DNA from: Archilochus colubris
Lineage: Eukaryota > Chordata > Aves > Apodiformes > Trochilidae
Length of the DNA: 64,000 bases
Assembly (NCBI GenBank): GCA_023079485.1
Contig: CM041108.1
Coordinates: 3,286,001-3,350,000, forward strand
Direction of reading: 5' to 3'
Within the stretch, counting starts at the first letter, position 1. Every line of letters starts with the position of its first letter. Shown one piece after another: positions 23,601 to 34,877 of this stretch. The notes beneath the pieces are model-generated. The model did no database searches. It was not told where the DNA came from and saw only the letters and a list, made by a program, of their open reading frames with translations. Both the position numbers and the translations under genes were made by a program.

Positions 23601-25374
23601 ATTGCAAGGAGGCAACAAGTCCACCTGGGAAGAGGCTCTGGTGCTTGGGCAAAGAAGCTGCAAACAGATGGCTCCAGGAGATAGAAACTGTTTGCTACCT
23701 TGCTTCTAGGCTTCAGGGTGACACAGCCCTGCCACAAATCTCCAGTTTTCTTCTTTATTTTTTTTTTTTCCCCTCACTGAGCTCTCTCCCACCCTCTCTG
23801 AGACTTGGGGAGTGGGGACAAAGACTCAACAAGTCCCCTGGGGCTGTCCTGGAAGACCCTGCAAGGGTTTTAAAACCCTTAGAGCTCTGAGTTTGACACT
23901 TTTAATCATCTTTTCAAGACTGACAATGAGATATTTATTCATCTGGGGACCAACCACCCTTACACTGCTTCCCTGGAGCTGGTGGTGACACCCAGGGCTC
24001 AGCAGTCACCCAGCACCCCAGTTTACTTTGTGGGTCATAAAGGAGCCTGGAGCTACCTTGATGTCCCAGGTGATGCCAAATCACCAGGACCTGTGAAGAA
24101 AAGCCACCAAATCACCAGGTACCCAGAGAAAAGCCACCAGATGCAATTTATTGACCAATGTTCTCGATTCTGAAAGTGCAGAATTCTGGTGGTGCCTTTG
24201 ATCCTTGAGCACCTCCTGCTCCCAGGAACCAGAGCATGAACCCAACCCAGACTCTAATGACTGCTCCAGCCTTGGCAGGCTTCAAACATGAGAATTTGTG
24301 CACAGCAGAGAGAAAAATAAGCATGCATTTCTGCCATGAAAGGACCATTTGACACCCTGCAGACTTTCTAGGGATTTTTTCCATGTTTCTCACCCTCCAG
24401 GTGCCATAAAAGCAGCTCAGCTAAACCAGCCCAAGGAGGAGCAAGACTGATATCCCCCAGATATCCCATATTTGCATTTTTAGCTCATCCTGCTGCCCCA
24501 AACTAATTGCATTCCTTGCATGCCCCTTTCCCTTCTCCCCTCCCCTCAATCTTTAGAGGTTTGTGTTGTTCCACAGAGGGCTCAAAGCACGTTCAAGATT
24601 AGTTCTGTAACCTGCCTGGCAGAGTCAGAAAATTGAAAGGAGGCAAGAAAGAAGGGAAGGGGGAAAAAAAAAAAAAAAAAGGGAAAAAAAAAGAGTGAGC
24701 CAGCTCTTGTCAAGAGCATGGTAGTACAAGGAAGTAATTTTTCTCTCCCTATTTCAGTTGGATGTTGCTGTTTACGTCCGCCCTAGAGGCTGCATCCTTT
24801 CTTCTCCATGCAGCTGTACGTTGGCAAACTGGAGAGGGGAGGCATGGGGGGAAGGCAAGAGCAATTGAAATTGGATCCTATTGAATTTTCAACAGGCCTC
24901 CAAAATGGATCCATCTTGCAGCAGATTATATATATAAGTCGAGGGAGGAATCTGTGAATAATTACAGGGAAAGGGGGGGAAAATCATTGGAATAATTAGA
25001 AGTTGCAGCTTGAACATTCAGGGAAATGAAATGCTGACTGCTGTTTATTAAACAGGGTTTTATTTTCAGTTTAGGGTGTTTGGGAGGAAATTAGGTGGCA
25101 AATACACAGCATTGCTGAATGACTGGGAAAGCCCGAGACCATTAAGGTGGTTCAAGCTACCTCGTTCCCTCCCTCTACTTCTTTCCCTCTTTCTGCCTTT
25201 CCTTTCTGTTTTCCTTCCTTTCCAACAGCAGCATCCTTGGGAAAGGGCTCTCCCTTGGCTCTGGTGCCCCAGGAGGAAGGAAGATGGTCTGAGCCCTCAG
25301 ATCTCACCATTGCACCACAGCAGTGCTGCAGGATGCTGGTGCTGGAGCAGAGCAGCTGGCTGGGATCATAGGGG

Positions 25375-25432
25375 ATATATTATATTATATTATATTATAT
25401 TATATTATATTATATTATATTATATTATATAT
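25375..25432. repeat. TATTA pentanucleotide microsatellite
   Basis: About nine consecutive TATTA units (25381-25425), flanked on both sides by TATAT. It is uninterrupted and therefore probably length-variable between individuals. Confidence 0.95.
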
Positions 25433-26909
25433 CCCCCTGAGGTGGGATGGGACTTGGAGAGCCAGAAACCAAAGGTCACCCTTTCCTCAGCTGCCAACTT
25501 CAAAAGCTTTGAAGTTCTCAGGGTTTTTTTTCCACCAATATCTTTGCAAAGAGGATGCAGAGCCCACTCCCATTGCCTCCAGCACTGCCTGGCACACACT
25601 TACATCTCCTCTTGCTTCAGCCAGACCAAGTGGCTGTGCAGCACAGGATTGATCCAGAGCATGACCAACAACTCTGAGCCTTGCAACAGCAAAGCAGCTG
25701 CTGGGAAAAGCAGCAGGAAGAGCACACAACCCAGGCAAGAAAACCAGGTAGAGCCTGAAACGTGTCTTAAGGAAGGAATACTCATTTTTTCAGCCTAATG
25801 GGTATTTTCTGACATGGTTCTCAGCTTTGCAAAATGGGTGAGAAAAAAGAGAATTAAAAAAACAAAACCAAAACAAAACAAACAAACAAAAAAAAACCAA
25901 AAAAACAGATAAGTCTCAGAAATGCACAGCCCCCATCCTGCTGGAAGCTGTTCCCACTGTCCCCACATTTGAGTCAGGATGTGATGAGGACATTGCCTTT
26001 GGATCCTGGGAAAAGGAGATGGGGAAAGGAGATGGGGAAAGGAGATGATGGGGAAAGGAGATGGGGAGCTAAGTCCACATCTTTCACCTTCTCCTTGCCC
26101 ACATTGCCCCCAGCTTCTGCAGCAGTGGAACCAGAAAGGGACTGACTGAGGAAGGAGAGATAAAGCTGTGCAGAGCTGGAAACACCTACGTGTAGATGCA
26201 CCTGATTTAGATATCTCCAAAGATTTCACACTGTATTTCACATAATTTACATTTCTAAGCTTCTCCCTTAGCAATGCAAGAGCTGAGCATCAGTGTCAAA
26301 AGCCTCAGAAGCCTGAAACATCTCCAGGTTTGCAAACCCACTTCCCAAAGCTTCCAGTTCTGGATCAAGCAGGGTTACCAGTCAGATAAAAGCCAAATCT
26401 CACTATGGAGGCAACTTTGCATCCAACAGACACAGAACAAACCACCTCCAATGATTGGAAAACAGATTTACATCCTTCAGACACACAGCATCTTGTCATC
26501 AGAAGGAAAGAAAAACCAATCTACAGTACCTTGGAGATGTCTTCTCCTCCAGGTGCTGCAGCAATTCAGCATGGTCAGGAGAGTCAGAATGTCTGAAAAT
26601 GGGGCTGGCCCTGCCTGCAATGAGAAGAGGATGCTCATTCACCTGAGGTGTTGGGAACTGCACTGTTTCTTGCTGGTTTAGTTACTGAAGGGAGAAATAA
26701 AACAATTTCTAACATATTTTTTTATGAACAGGACAAAATGGCCTAAGGAGAAACCTTCTCCATAGCACAGCCCAATCCTGAGCTGGAAAACATCATGAGA
26801 AACTCCACAGAAGGGTTTTTTTTTGGGGGGGAGAGCACTGGGCAGCAGAATCTGTATTTAAGGATGCAGAAGAAGTGTCTGGCTACAGAGACAAACAGAG
26901 CAAGGAATT

Positions 26910-27425
26910 CAGAGGGGGAAAGGGAGAGGGGGAAAGGGAGAGGGGGAAAGGGAGAGGGGGAAAGGGAGAGGGGGAAAGGGAGAGGGGGAAAGGGAGAGGA
27001 AGAGAGAGGGAAAGAGAGGGGGAGAGGGGAAAGAGAGAGGGGGAAGGAAAGAGAGAGGGGAAAGGGAGAGGGGGAGAGAGGGGGAAAGAGAGAGGGGGAA
27101 AGAGAGAGGGGGAAAGGAAGAGAGAGGAAAGAGAGGGGGAAAGGAAGAGGGGGAAAGGAAGAGGGGGAAAGGAAGAGGGGGAAAGGAAGAGGGGGAAAGG
27201 AAGAGGGGGAAAGAGAGGGGGAAAGGAAGAGGGGGAAAGGAAGAGGAGGAAAGAGAGGGGGAAAGGAAGAGGGGGAAAGGAAGAGGGGGAAAGGAAGAGG
27301 GGGAAAGGAAGAGGGGGAAAGGAAGAGGGGGAAAGGAAGAGGGGGAAAGGAAGAGGGGGAAAGGAAGAGGGGGAAAGGAAGAGGGGAAAGGAAGAGGGGG
27401 GGAAAAGAAGGGGGGAAAAGAGGGG
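26910..27425. repeat. Purine-only array, GGGGGAAAGGGAGA type
   Basis: More than 500 bases of almost pure A/G on the plus strand. It starts as a 14-bp GGGGGAAAGGGAGA repeat and turns into GGGGGAAAGGAAGA units. Frames through it encode meaningless Arg/Glu/Gly/Lys (plus) or Pro/Ser/Phe/Leu (minus) repeats. Repeated G runs could form G-quadruplexes, and mirror symmetry could favour triplex DNA. Confidence 0.95.
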
Positions 27426-29252
27426 CCTGAAACTATTGTAACCATAGGGGAAAATGCAGGCTTGCTGTTAAAGATGGAGCTGAAGTAACACAGTTTATTG
27501 ACAGCTCTACCACATCCCTCCATGCTGACTTCACTTCTCAGCCCTATTAACACTCTGCTATTCAGTGGCCTCTCTTTCCTTGCACTCCCTCTGCAGCCCT
27601 TCCAGCACTGGGAAAAAAAGAAAAAAAAAGAATAACTAAAAAAAAAAACCACAATGAAGCAACCATCCAACAATAAAAATAAATTAAAACCCCTAGAGGA
27701 CACTGAGAAGAGTTGTGGCTTCTTTTACTGCATTTTCCAAGGTGCTGTTTAAACACAGAGAGGGGAAGGGGTATAAATACATCAGTTCAGCCCTCTGGCC
27801 TGCAGAAATGTTGGCAGAGCACGGAGAGGGATGGGAGCTGGGATAATTATACCTCTGTCTCCAGCCAGCCAGCACTGCAGGATTGTGCTCCTCCAAGGCT
27901 TGCCCAGCCCCACACTCCAGGCTTTCAGCCCTGACCCCATCAATGCTGGAGTGGGAGGGCTGTGAGATTACTAGGCAAGATGCTCTCTTAGTTCCCTTCT
28001 CAAATCATCTGCTGGTTTGGCAAAAAGGGTCAGAATCAAGCCCTCTGGGCTCCTACACCACCAAAATCTGGGTTTTCCAACCCCAAAAGGTATCCAGCTG
28101 CTGCACAGACACATCTTCCCCCCAGTTTCAAACTGGGGTTTCAAACCTAAGCAAAAAACAGACAATATTTCCAGCTGAGAAAAGGTTTTTGCCTCCTTTT
28201 GTTGCCCAAGGTGGGAGGTTGGCACAGCACATCATGGCCCCTTCACAGCCCCCATCACAGCCCCTTCCCTCCTGCCTTAAGGGATGCAAAGTGAATTTGC
28301 TCCAGGGAAGGCTGGGGGGCACAAATGCATCCAGAAGGCAGTTTTCACCCCCAAACACTGCCTTTTCTGGTGTTTCTCCCCCAAAACACAGAGCTCCTGC
28401 TCTGCAGGGGTGCCCAGGAGGCAGCAGAGCCTCAGGTGTGCTTCAAAATTCAGGGGGGATGGAGAGCCAGGAGCATTCACCTCTCACTGCATCCTTCCCA
28501 TCCAGCTTCCCTCTTCTTTCTTGCTTCACCCTAAACCTCCCCAGCCCCACAGCTGATGGCTGGAGCTCCAGATCCTGTTATTTCCCAGGATAGCAGCCTG
28601 GGAGGGCTCAAACCCATCTCTTGACCTGCAGAGATGGAGCAGATTGTTGCTAACCACTGCACATCCTACCAACACCACCAACCAAAGCTTCAAACCCACC
28701 ACCAGGAGGTGGTTTAATGCCCCCCAGAATCCCTCTCCTATTTTCAAATGCCCCAATTCCCTCTCCTGTTTAACAAAACCCAGACAGCAAAGGGAAGAGA
28801 AAAGCTCAGGCACTGGCAGAGCTCCTGAGCTCAGCTCGTGACACCCAAAAATAAAATCATTTTTGTTCCCAGACAGCACCTGCTCCTCTCTAAGGAGGAA
28901 CTGTCTGCCCCAGCCACCCATCTGTCTGCCTTCTATCCAAGGAGATGTGGGCCACCAAAATCTCCCAGCTCAGAGGTGATTTGTCAGTCCCAAAGAGGAC
29001 AAAACCTCTGAGCAGCATCACGAGCACTGCAGCTCACAGCACCAGCAGTTTGTGGTTGCTGCTAAATTCCTGGGGTTTTTCCAGCCATGAGGGAGCAGCA
29101 GCTCCAACACTGAGCAGGAAAGTCCCTGTTTTCTCCAAGTTTCTGAGGTAGATTTGGGTTTCTTCAGCTCCTTTCCCCGGTGAGTGCACAAGTTTGCAAG
29201 CATTAAATTCAACAGAGCTGCATGGCAGCTGCTCCTTCAGGTACTGCCAGCT
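27426..29252. other. Unique DNA, no gene seen
   Basis: No supported exon. A-rich tracts occur at 27612-27650. The rest is ordinary, moderately GC-rich DNA without recognisable repeats. Confidence 0.5.
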
Positions 29253-29905
29253 GGAGAAGAAGAAGAAGGGAAAAAAAAAAGGAAAAAAAAAAAAGGAAAA
29301 AAAAAAAGAGGGAGAAAAAGAAGGGGGGAAAAAGAAGGGGGGGAAAAGAAGGGGGGGAAAAGAAGGGGAGAAAAAGAAGGGGGGAAAAAGAAGGGGGAAA
29401 AGAAGGGGGGAAAAAGAAGGGGAAAGAAGGGGGGAAAAGAAGGGGGAAAAGAAGGGGGAAAGAAGGGGGGAAAAGAAGGGGGGAAAAAGAAGGGGGAAAA
29501 GAAGGGGGAAAAGAAGGGGGGAAAAAGGGGGGAAAAAGGGGGAAAAGGGGGGAAAAAGGGAAAAGGGGGAAAGGGGGAAAAGGGGGGAAAAGGAAGGGGA
29601 AAGGGGGAAAAGGGGGAAAAGGAAAAAGGGGGGAAGAAGGGGGGAAGAAGGGGGAAGAAGGGGGGAAAGGGGGAAAAGGGGGGGGAAAAGGGGGGGGAAA
29701 AGAGGGGGGAAAAGAGGGGGGAAAAAAGGAGGGGAAAAAAGGAGGGGAAAAAAGGAGGGGAAAAAAGGAGGGGAAAAAAGGAGGGGAAAAAAGGAGGGGA
29801 AAAAAGGAGGGGAAAAAAGGAGGGGAAAAAAGAAGGGAAAAAAGAAGGGAAAAAAGAAAAGAGGAAGAAAACAAAAAAGAAAAAGAAGAAGAAGAAAAAA
29901 AAAGA
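29253..29905. repeat. Purine-only array, AAGAAGGGGGGAAA type
   Basis: About 650 bases of A/G on the plus strand, with irregular units such as AAAAGAAGGGGGG, GGGGGGAAAAAGGG and AAAAAAGGAGGGG. The last of these is regular near 29725-29835. Open frames of up to 344 codons cross it only because A/G triplets cannot form TAA and rarely form stops. Confidence 0.95.
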
Positions 29906-30698
29906 GCTCTTGGGGTCTCCAGGCAGCAACTCAAAGCAAATTTTCCCCACTTGGAATCTGGGCCATGGGGGAATCAACCCACTTGGAAAATGGAGAATTT
30001 TGGGCCAAGAATTCTCCTGTCCTCCTGTAAGAGTGAGGATTAGCAGGATGGGAAGGGACAAAGGTTTCGGGACATCACCAGGAGATGCACACTTGGAAAT
30101 TCACCTGTGCTGGTGGCATCACTGCCACCACTCTGCTCTTGGGGTTTTTTTCTTTTTAGGGGAAGACAACCCAGCACTGCCCTGCTGCCAGCCATGGCCA
30201 CAGCCTCCCCTTTCCTGACTCCATCCCATGCCCTAACCCTCATCCTAATAAAAATTGCTAGAAGTCAAAGACTCTCTGGAGACTTCAGATCTCGGGCACA
30301 GGTGTTCAGGCTGTGGTAATTGGGTGATTCATTCATTAAAGGAAAAGCAATTTAAAATCTATTACTTTTTTTTTTTTTTAAACACAAAAGCTTTCCCCTC
30401 CAATTTTTGGCCCCAACCCAGCAGCAGCCAGGTTCCCCTTGTATTTAGCAGGACTATTTTTGGTGTGGAGAAGCACAGCCCTTACCCTTTCCCATCCCCT
30501 CCATCCTGCTGGCTTTTTAAATCTCCCTTCAGTTTCACAGAGCTTTTAATATTATTATTATTATTATTTTAAATATTCTTATTAAAAAGTAACTGAAAAA
30601 AAAAGGAAAGTTGGAGAAAAGGGAAAAAGAGCTACAAGGATAGATTAGGTGATAAAAAAAAGCTGATCTGAAGGACACTGAGGAACTCTTTAGTCTAG
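29906..30698. other. Unique DNA, no gene seen
   Basis: Contains a T run near 30366-30380, an (ATT)n tract at 30550-30570 and A-rich DNA near 30595-30660. No exon or transposon recognised. Confidence 0.5.
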
Positions 30699-30849
30699 GG
30701 GGAAGAGGAGAGGGAAGAGGAGAGGGAAGAGGAGAGGGAAGAGGAGAGGGAAGAGGAGAGGGAAGAGGAGAGGGAAGAGGAGAGGGAAGAGGAGAGGGAA
30801 GAGGAGAGGGAAGAGGAGAGGGAAGAGGAGAGGGAAGAGGAGAGGGAAG
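30699..30849. repeat. 12-bp purine minisatellite AGGGAAGAGGAG
   Basis: About 12 almost perfect copies of the 12-mer AGGGAAGAGGAG. Because 12 is divisible by three, open frames run through it (for example minus-strand Leu-Phe-Pro-Leu repeats), but these are not genes. Confidence 0.96.
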
Positions 30850-33800
30850 GTCCAGGCTGATAAAGCAGCAAATGCCTGGTGATTTCTCCTAGCAGGGAAA
30901 GACAGAGCAATAACCAACAACCAAAAGTTACAGACAGACAAATTAAATCCATCACAAATGTTTAGCAGCAAGGGTGATTAACCTTTAAAATCCTCCAGCA
31001 ATGGCAGCCCTGAATTCAGCATCTCCTGAGATCTTTAAATCAACCCCCAACACCTTTGTGGAAGATTTATGTTCCACAAACACCAAATCCCAGGCTCAGG
31101 AAAGAGGCAGCTAATGACTTCCTGGGGCCTCTTTATGTGATCTAAAAGCCCCTCCTGGCCCTAAATTCATTGCACCCTTGCAGCTGGTCCTCAATTGATC
31201 TTGGGAAGCACAAATCCTGTCTGGCCAACACCAAAATCAAACCCCAAGTTTTGGCATTGAAGCTGCTCCCCAGGTTTCTGCTCTCACAACCTCCTCCTCT
31301 GCCTTGCCTGAAATTCAACCCCAAACCAAATGGAGTGAAATGGGGAAAAGTTCCAATCAAACCTTCTCCCTCTTTGCCTTTTCCTCCTGACCATTTGCAG
31401 CTGCCTTTGGGTGATAAAGCCCCAAAGGGGTGGCTGGAGTTAAGTTGAATCACTCTGATTTACAGCTTATAAATGAAATGAAATTAATTTCAAGCTCTCT
31501 ACAAGTTTCTCAGCACACTTCTTGCTTTTTGGCTGCATCTGAGAGAAGCAGAAACTGAGCAAAAGCTGCTCTGATTTCTTTGCATCCTTCTCAAGTACCT
31601 GGGTGCACGTCGAGCAACACAGAGAGAAACAGCCCCTGGTTCTACAGCTCTGTCCAACAACTGCTGACATCAAAAAAGATGGGTACACATCCCCCAAAAC
31701 ATCAGCAGTGCAGCTGGGAGGTTGCTTTATATCCTATGCCCATTCCCTGCATGCTGCTGTTAAACTGCTATTTTTTTTTCTGCTTTTCTTCATGGAGAGA
31801 TTATTCTTGAGAAGTTGCTTCTGATTTTTGCAAATCCAGACAAGAAACAAATTGACCCAGACAGCTGCCCTGCTTTTGCCAGGCACCCAAATACCATTTG
31901 CATCCCAAGGATCTCTTCTCTGAGTAGTCCAGGACAGGTTGTTCTGCTCCAGGGAAACACCTTAGAGCAGTGAGATTGCAACCCTGGTGTAAGTTTTGTG
32001 TATTTAAACCTCCTGGTTGAAGGAGAAATCACTCAGGACTCGAGCAGCAAACATTTTGAGTGCCAAGCTCTGCTTTTCCTCTCCAAGATTTGGTCTTTGT
32101 TTGCTCTTGTCCTGAGTTCTCCTGTTTGGTGGTTGCCAGAAGTCACTGGAGCTTTGTGGAGCTCAGCTCCTGCTTCACCTGAAAATCTCCCTCACAGCCT
32201 CAAAACCCAACCCTGGGATGAAGGTTGATGCCCAGGAGACCTTGGAGGGGGGCAGCATGAGGTGATGTGAGTTTCAAACAGCCAAGCATGAAAAACACTG
32301 AAAACCACAGAGGAATTGTGCCCAGTTCCCACCTGCACCTGCAGGGTACAGCCCAGCATCTCCCTCCTCTTAAGATTTCCCTTCACTGCTGATTGTTTTC
32401 AGCCACCAAATCCAGCCCTCTTCTCCCCCTTTCTGCTTCAAGATGTTTGCTCTGGGTTCATTTGCTCCTCAAGCCAAGGATTTCCTTGCACCATCAGTAC
32501 TTAGCAAGGTTCACCTGATGTCTTCTCCCTGTGTTGCTCTTCCCCCAGGAATTTTCCACCTCTTCCAGCCATGGATTGACATCTCCTCAAACCAGTGGAA
32601 ACACAGATTTGGCCTTTTTCTGGCTGGCAATGAACAAGGAATAACCTGGAATCCAATGGCTCAGAAATCCCAAGGGCAGCCTCTTCCCTTCCCATCAATC
32701 CCACTGCCCCTGATGGATGCTTTTCCCTACCTTAGGCTTCCCTTCTGCTTGCACTGCCCCTGCCAGAAGCTCTGCTCACCCCCTCCCTACTCCTACAGCA
32801 CAATTCCCAGGATCCCACCACCCTGATTCCCAATAGGCAGACACTCTTGACTTGCTCCTGGCACCTGGAAGCACCAGAGGAAGACAGCAGTGATGATGTC
32901 TTCTCCAGCCTGAGCTCCGAGGGGACTGAATTTACCCATGGAAGAGCTGGATGTGGGCCTGAAGTCAGCAGCATCCCTCTGATCCAAGCAGGATCAGAAA
33001 TGGTGCTTTTGGGAAGGTTACCAAGAGATCTGTTGTGCCTTGCCCTCAGTTAAAATTGTCTTTAGCCACAGATTGGCTTCCAGCAAAGCCAGGGGCAGCA
33101 CCAAAATACTTTTGTCTCTCTGATCTGACCCCGTTACACACCCCTGGTACCCAGGAAAGCCCCAGGAAGCCTCCCCAAACCCACCCAACCTGCAGCCCCC
33201 TTCCTCTGGCTGCCAATTCCTCCTTTTCCCTGGGGATGCAGCAGCTCCAATGGAGGAATCTGCAGGCCAAGGCAATCTGGAAGTGACACCTGACTCCTGC
33301 CTGCTTTGAGCAGCTTTCAGGCAGCTTTCTGGCTCCAAAAAAACCCAACCCAGGCGAGGACTTGGCTGCTAGGAGATGCTGTGAGGGGGAGGAGGGAAGA
33401 AATCAACGTCTCTCTTTGTCCTTTTTTTCTCTTCCCAGCCCTAGGGCAGGGGGACAAGATGCTGCTGTCAAGAGACAAAATCCCACCAGGGAAAAAAAAA
33501 AACCAAAAACCCAACAAAACAAGCCAGGAAACTTGTCCAACACTGTGCCAGGAGGAGGGAGGGGAGCAGAGAGCTGGAGCCACTCACCAGCCACTTGCTG
33601 AACATAGCAAAGGGGTAAATTAAATGCATTCATCTCACCGCAGCTCACAATGGCAACAGTTTTACCCAACACCCAAGTTTCTGACAATCAACCTAATTTA
33701 CTTCAATAATAAATGAAAAAGGGAAGTTTTCTTTTATAATAGCAATCAGGGACGAGAGCTGCGGCGCTTTTTTGTGTGGATATTTTTTTTTTTTTTCCCT

Positions 33801-34062
33801 TTAAAGCAAACTCCATTCAACTCCTTCTCCTTAAATAAAATTATTCCTTTATCTATTATTCATTTGAAATACAGAAGGAGGACACCAGAGACTGTAGAAG
33901 TGTGCAGTTTGTTTCTGACATCTCTGGAATGGTTTTTAGGACGACAAAATGCACAGAGCTCAGGGATTTGGTAGTTAGGAACCCAGTATTTCCATTTCCT
34001 CTGCTTTATGATTTTATAATGTTGCCCATTGCTCTGGTGCCTCCATGCAAACCTCTGCTAGT
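30850..34062. other. Unique DNA, no gene seen
   Basis: No supported exon, RNA gene or transposon. Short A runs lie at 33491-33505 and a T run at 33782-33796. The part after 33640 is AT-rich and repeat-free up to the CR1 at 34063. Confidence 0.5.
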
Positions 34063-34877
34063 TCATAGAATCATAGAATTAGCCGGGTTGGAAGGGACCT
34101 CAGAGATCATCTAGTCCAACCCTTGACCCACCGGAGCAGTTGCTAGACCATGGCACTGAGTGCCACATCCAGTCTTTTTTTAAATGTCTCCAGGACGGAG
34201 AATCTACCACCTCCCCGGGCAGTCCATTCCATAGCCTAATCACCCTCTCCGTGAAGAAATTCTTTCTAATATCTAACCTAAACCTCCCCTGGCACAACTT
34301 AAGACTGTGTCCTCTTGTCTTGTTGAAGGGCATCTGTGAAAAGAGTCCAGTTCCCACCTCACTACAGCCTCCTTTCAGGTAGTTGTAGACAGCAATGAGG
34401 TCTCCCCTGAGCCTCCTCTTCTTCAGGCTGAACAGCCCCAGCTCTCTCAGCCTCTCCTCATAGGGCCTGTGCTCGAGTCCCTTCACCAGCCTGGTTGCCC
34501 TCCTTTGGACCTGTTCCAGGACCTCTACATCCTTCTTAAACTGAGGGGCCCAGAACTGGACACAGTACTCGAGGTGTGGCCGAACCAGCGCTGAGTACAG
34601 GGGAAGAATCACCTCCCTGGACCTGCTGGTGACGCTGTTTTTGATACAGCCCAGGATGCCATTGGCCTTCTTGGCCACCTGGGCACACTGCTGGCTCATG
34701 TTCAGCTTCCTGGCAATCCAGACTCCCAGGTCCCTTTCTGCCTGGCTGCTCTCCAGCCACTCTGTGCCCAGCCTGGAGCTCCCCATGGGGTTGTTGTGGC
34801 CAAAGTGCAGGGCCCGGCACTTGGCCTTGTTGAACCTCATCCCGTTGGAATCGGCCCAGCTCTCTAGTCTGTCTAGT
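34063..34877 (-). mobile_element. CR1 fragment with reverse transcriptase C-terminus
   Basis: Antisense CR1 whose 3' tail (TCATAGAATCATAGAATTAG) starts at 34063; it is 5'-truncated near 34877. The minus strand encodes the C-terminal part of CR1 ORF2 ([16 protein letters not shown] to [13 protein letters not shown]). A one-base deletion near 34195 (CCAGGACGG instead of CCAGGGACGG at 45632) shifts the last residues. It closely resembles the copy at 45512. It is no longer autonomous. Confidence 0.93.

Larger units (their letters stand above)
18546..26909. other. Unique DNA upstream of the promoter, no gene seen
   Basis: No supported exon or transposon. Noted: an AT-rich block at 20260-20600, another at 20860-21120, an A-rich tract at 24662-24692, an ATATT array at 25375-25432, an A/C-rich tract at 25854-25905 and a small GGAGATGGGGAAA repeat at 26016-26066. 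Frames are short and without recognisable domains. Confidence 0.5.

Noticed and set aside
26795..27703. Arg/Glu/Gly-rich and Pro/Ser-rich frames of 188-264 codons
   Set aside because: Products of the GGGGGAAAGGGAGA array.
29184..30218. 344-codon Lys/Gly-rich frame and similar frames on both strands
   Set aside because: A/G-only sequence gives Lys, Arg, Glu and Gly codons in every frame; no domain or codon signature of a gene.
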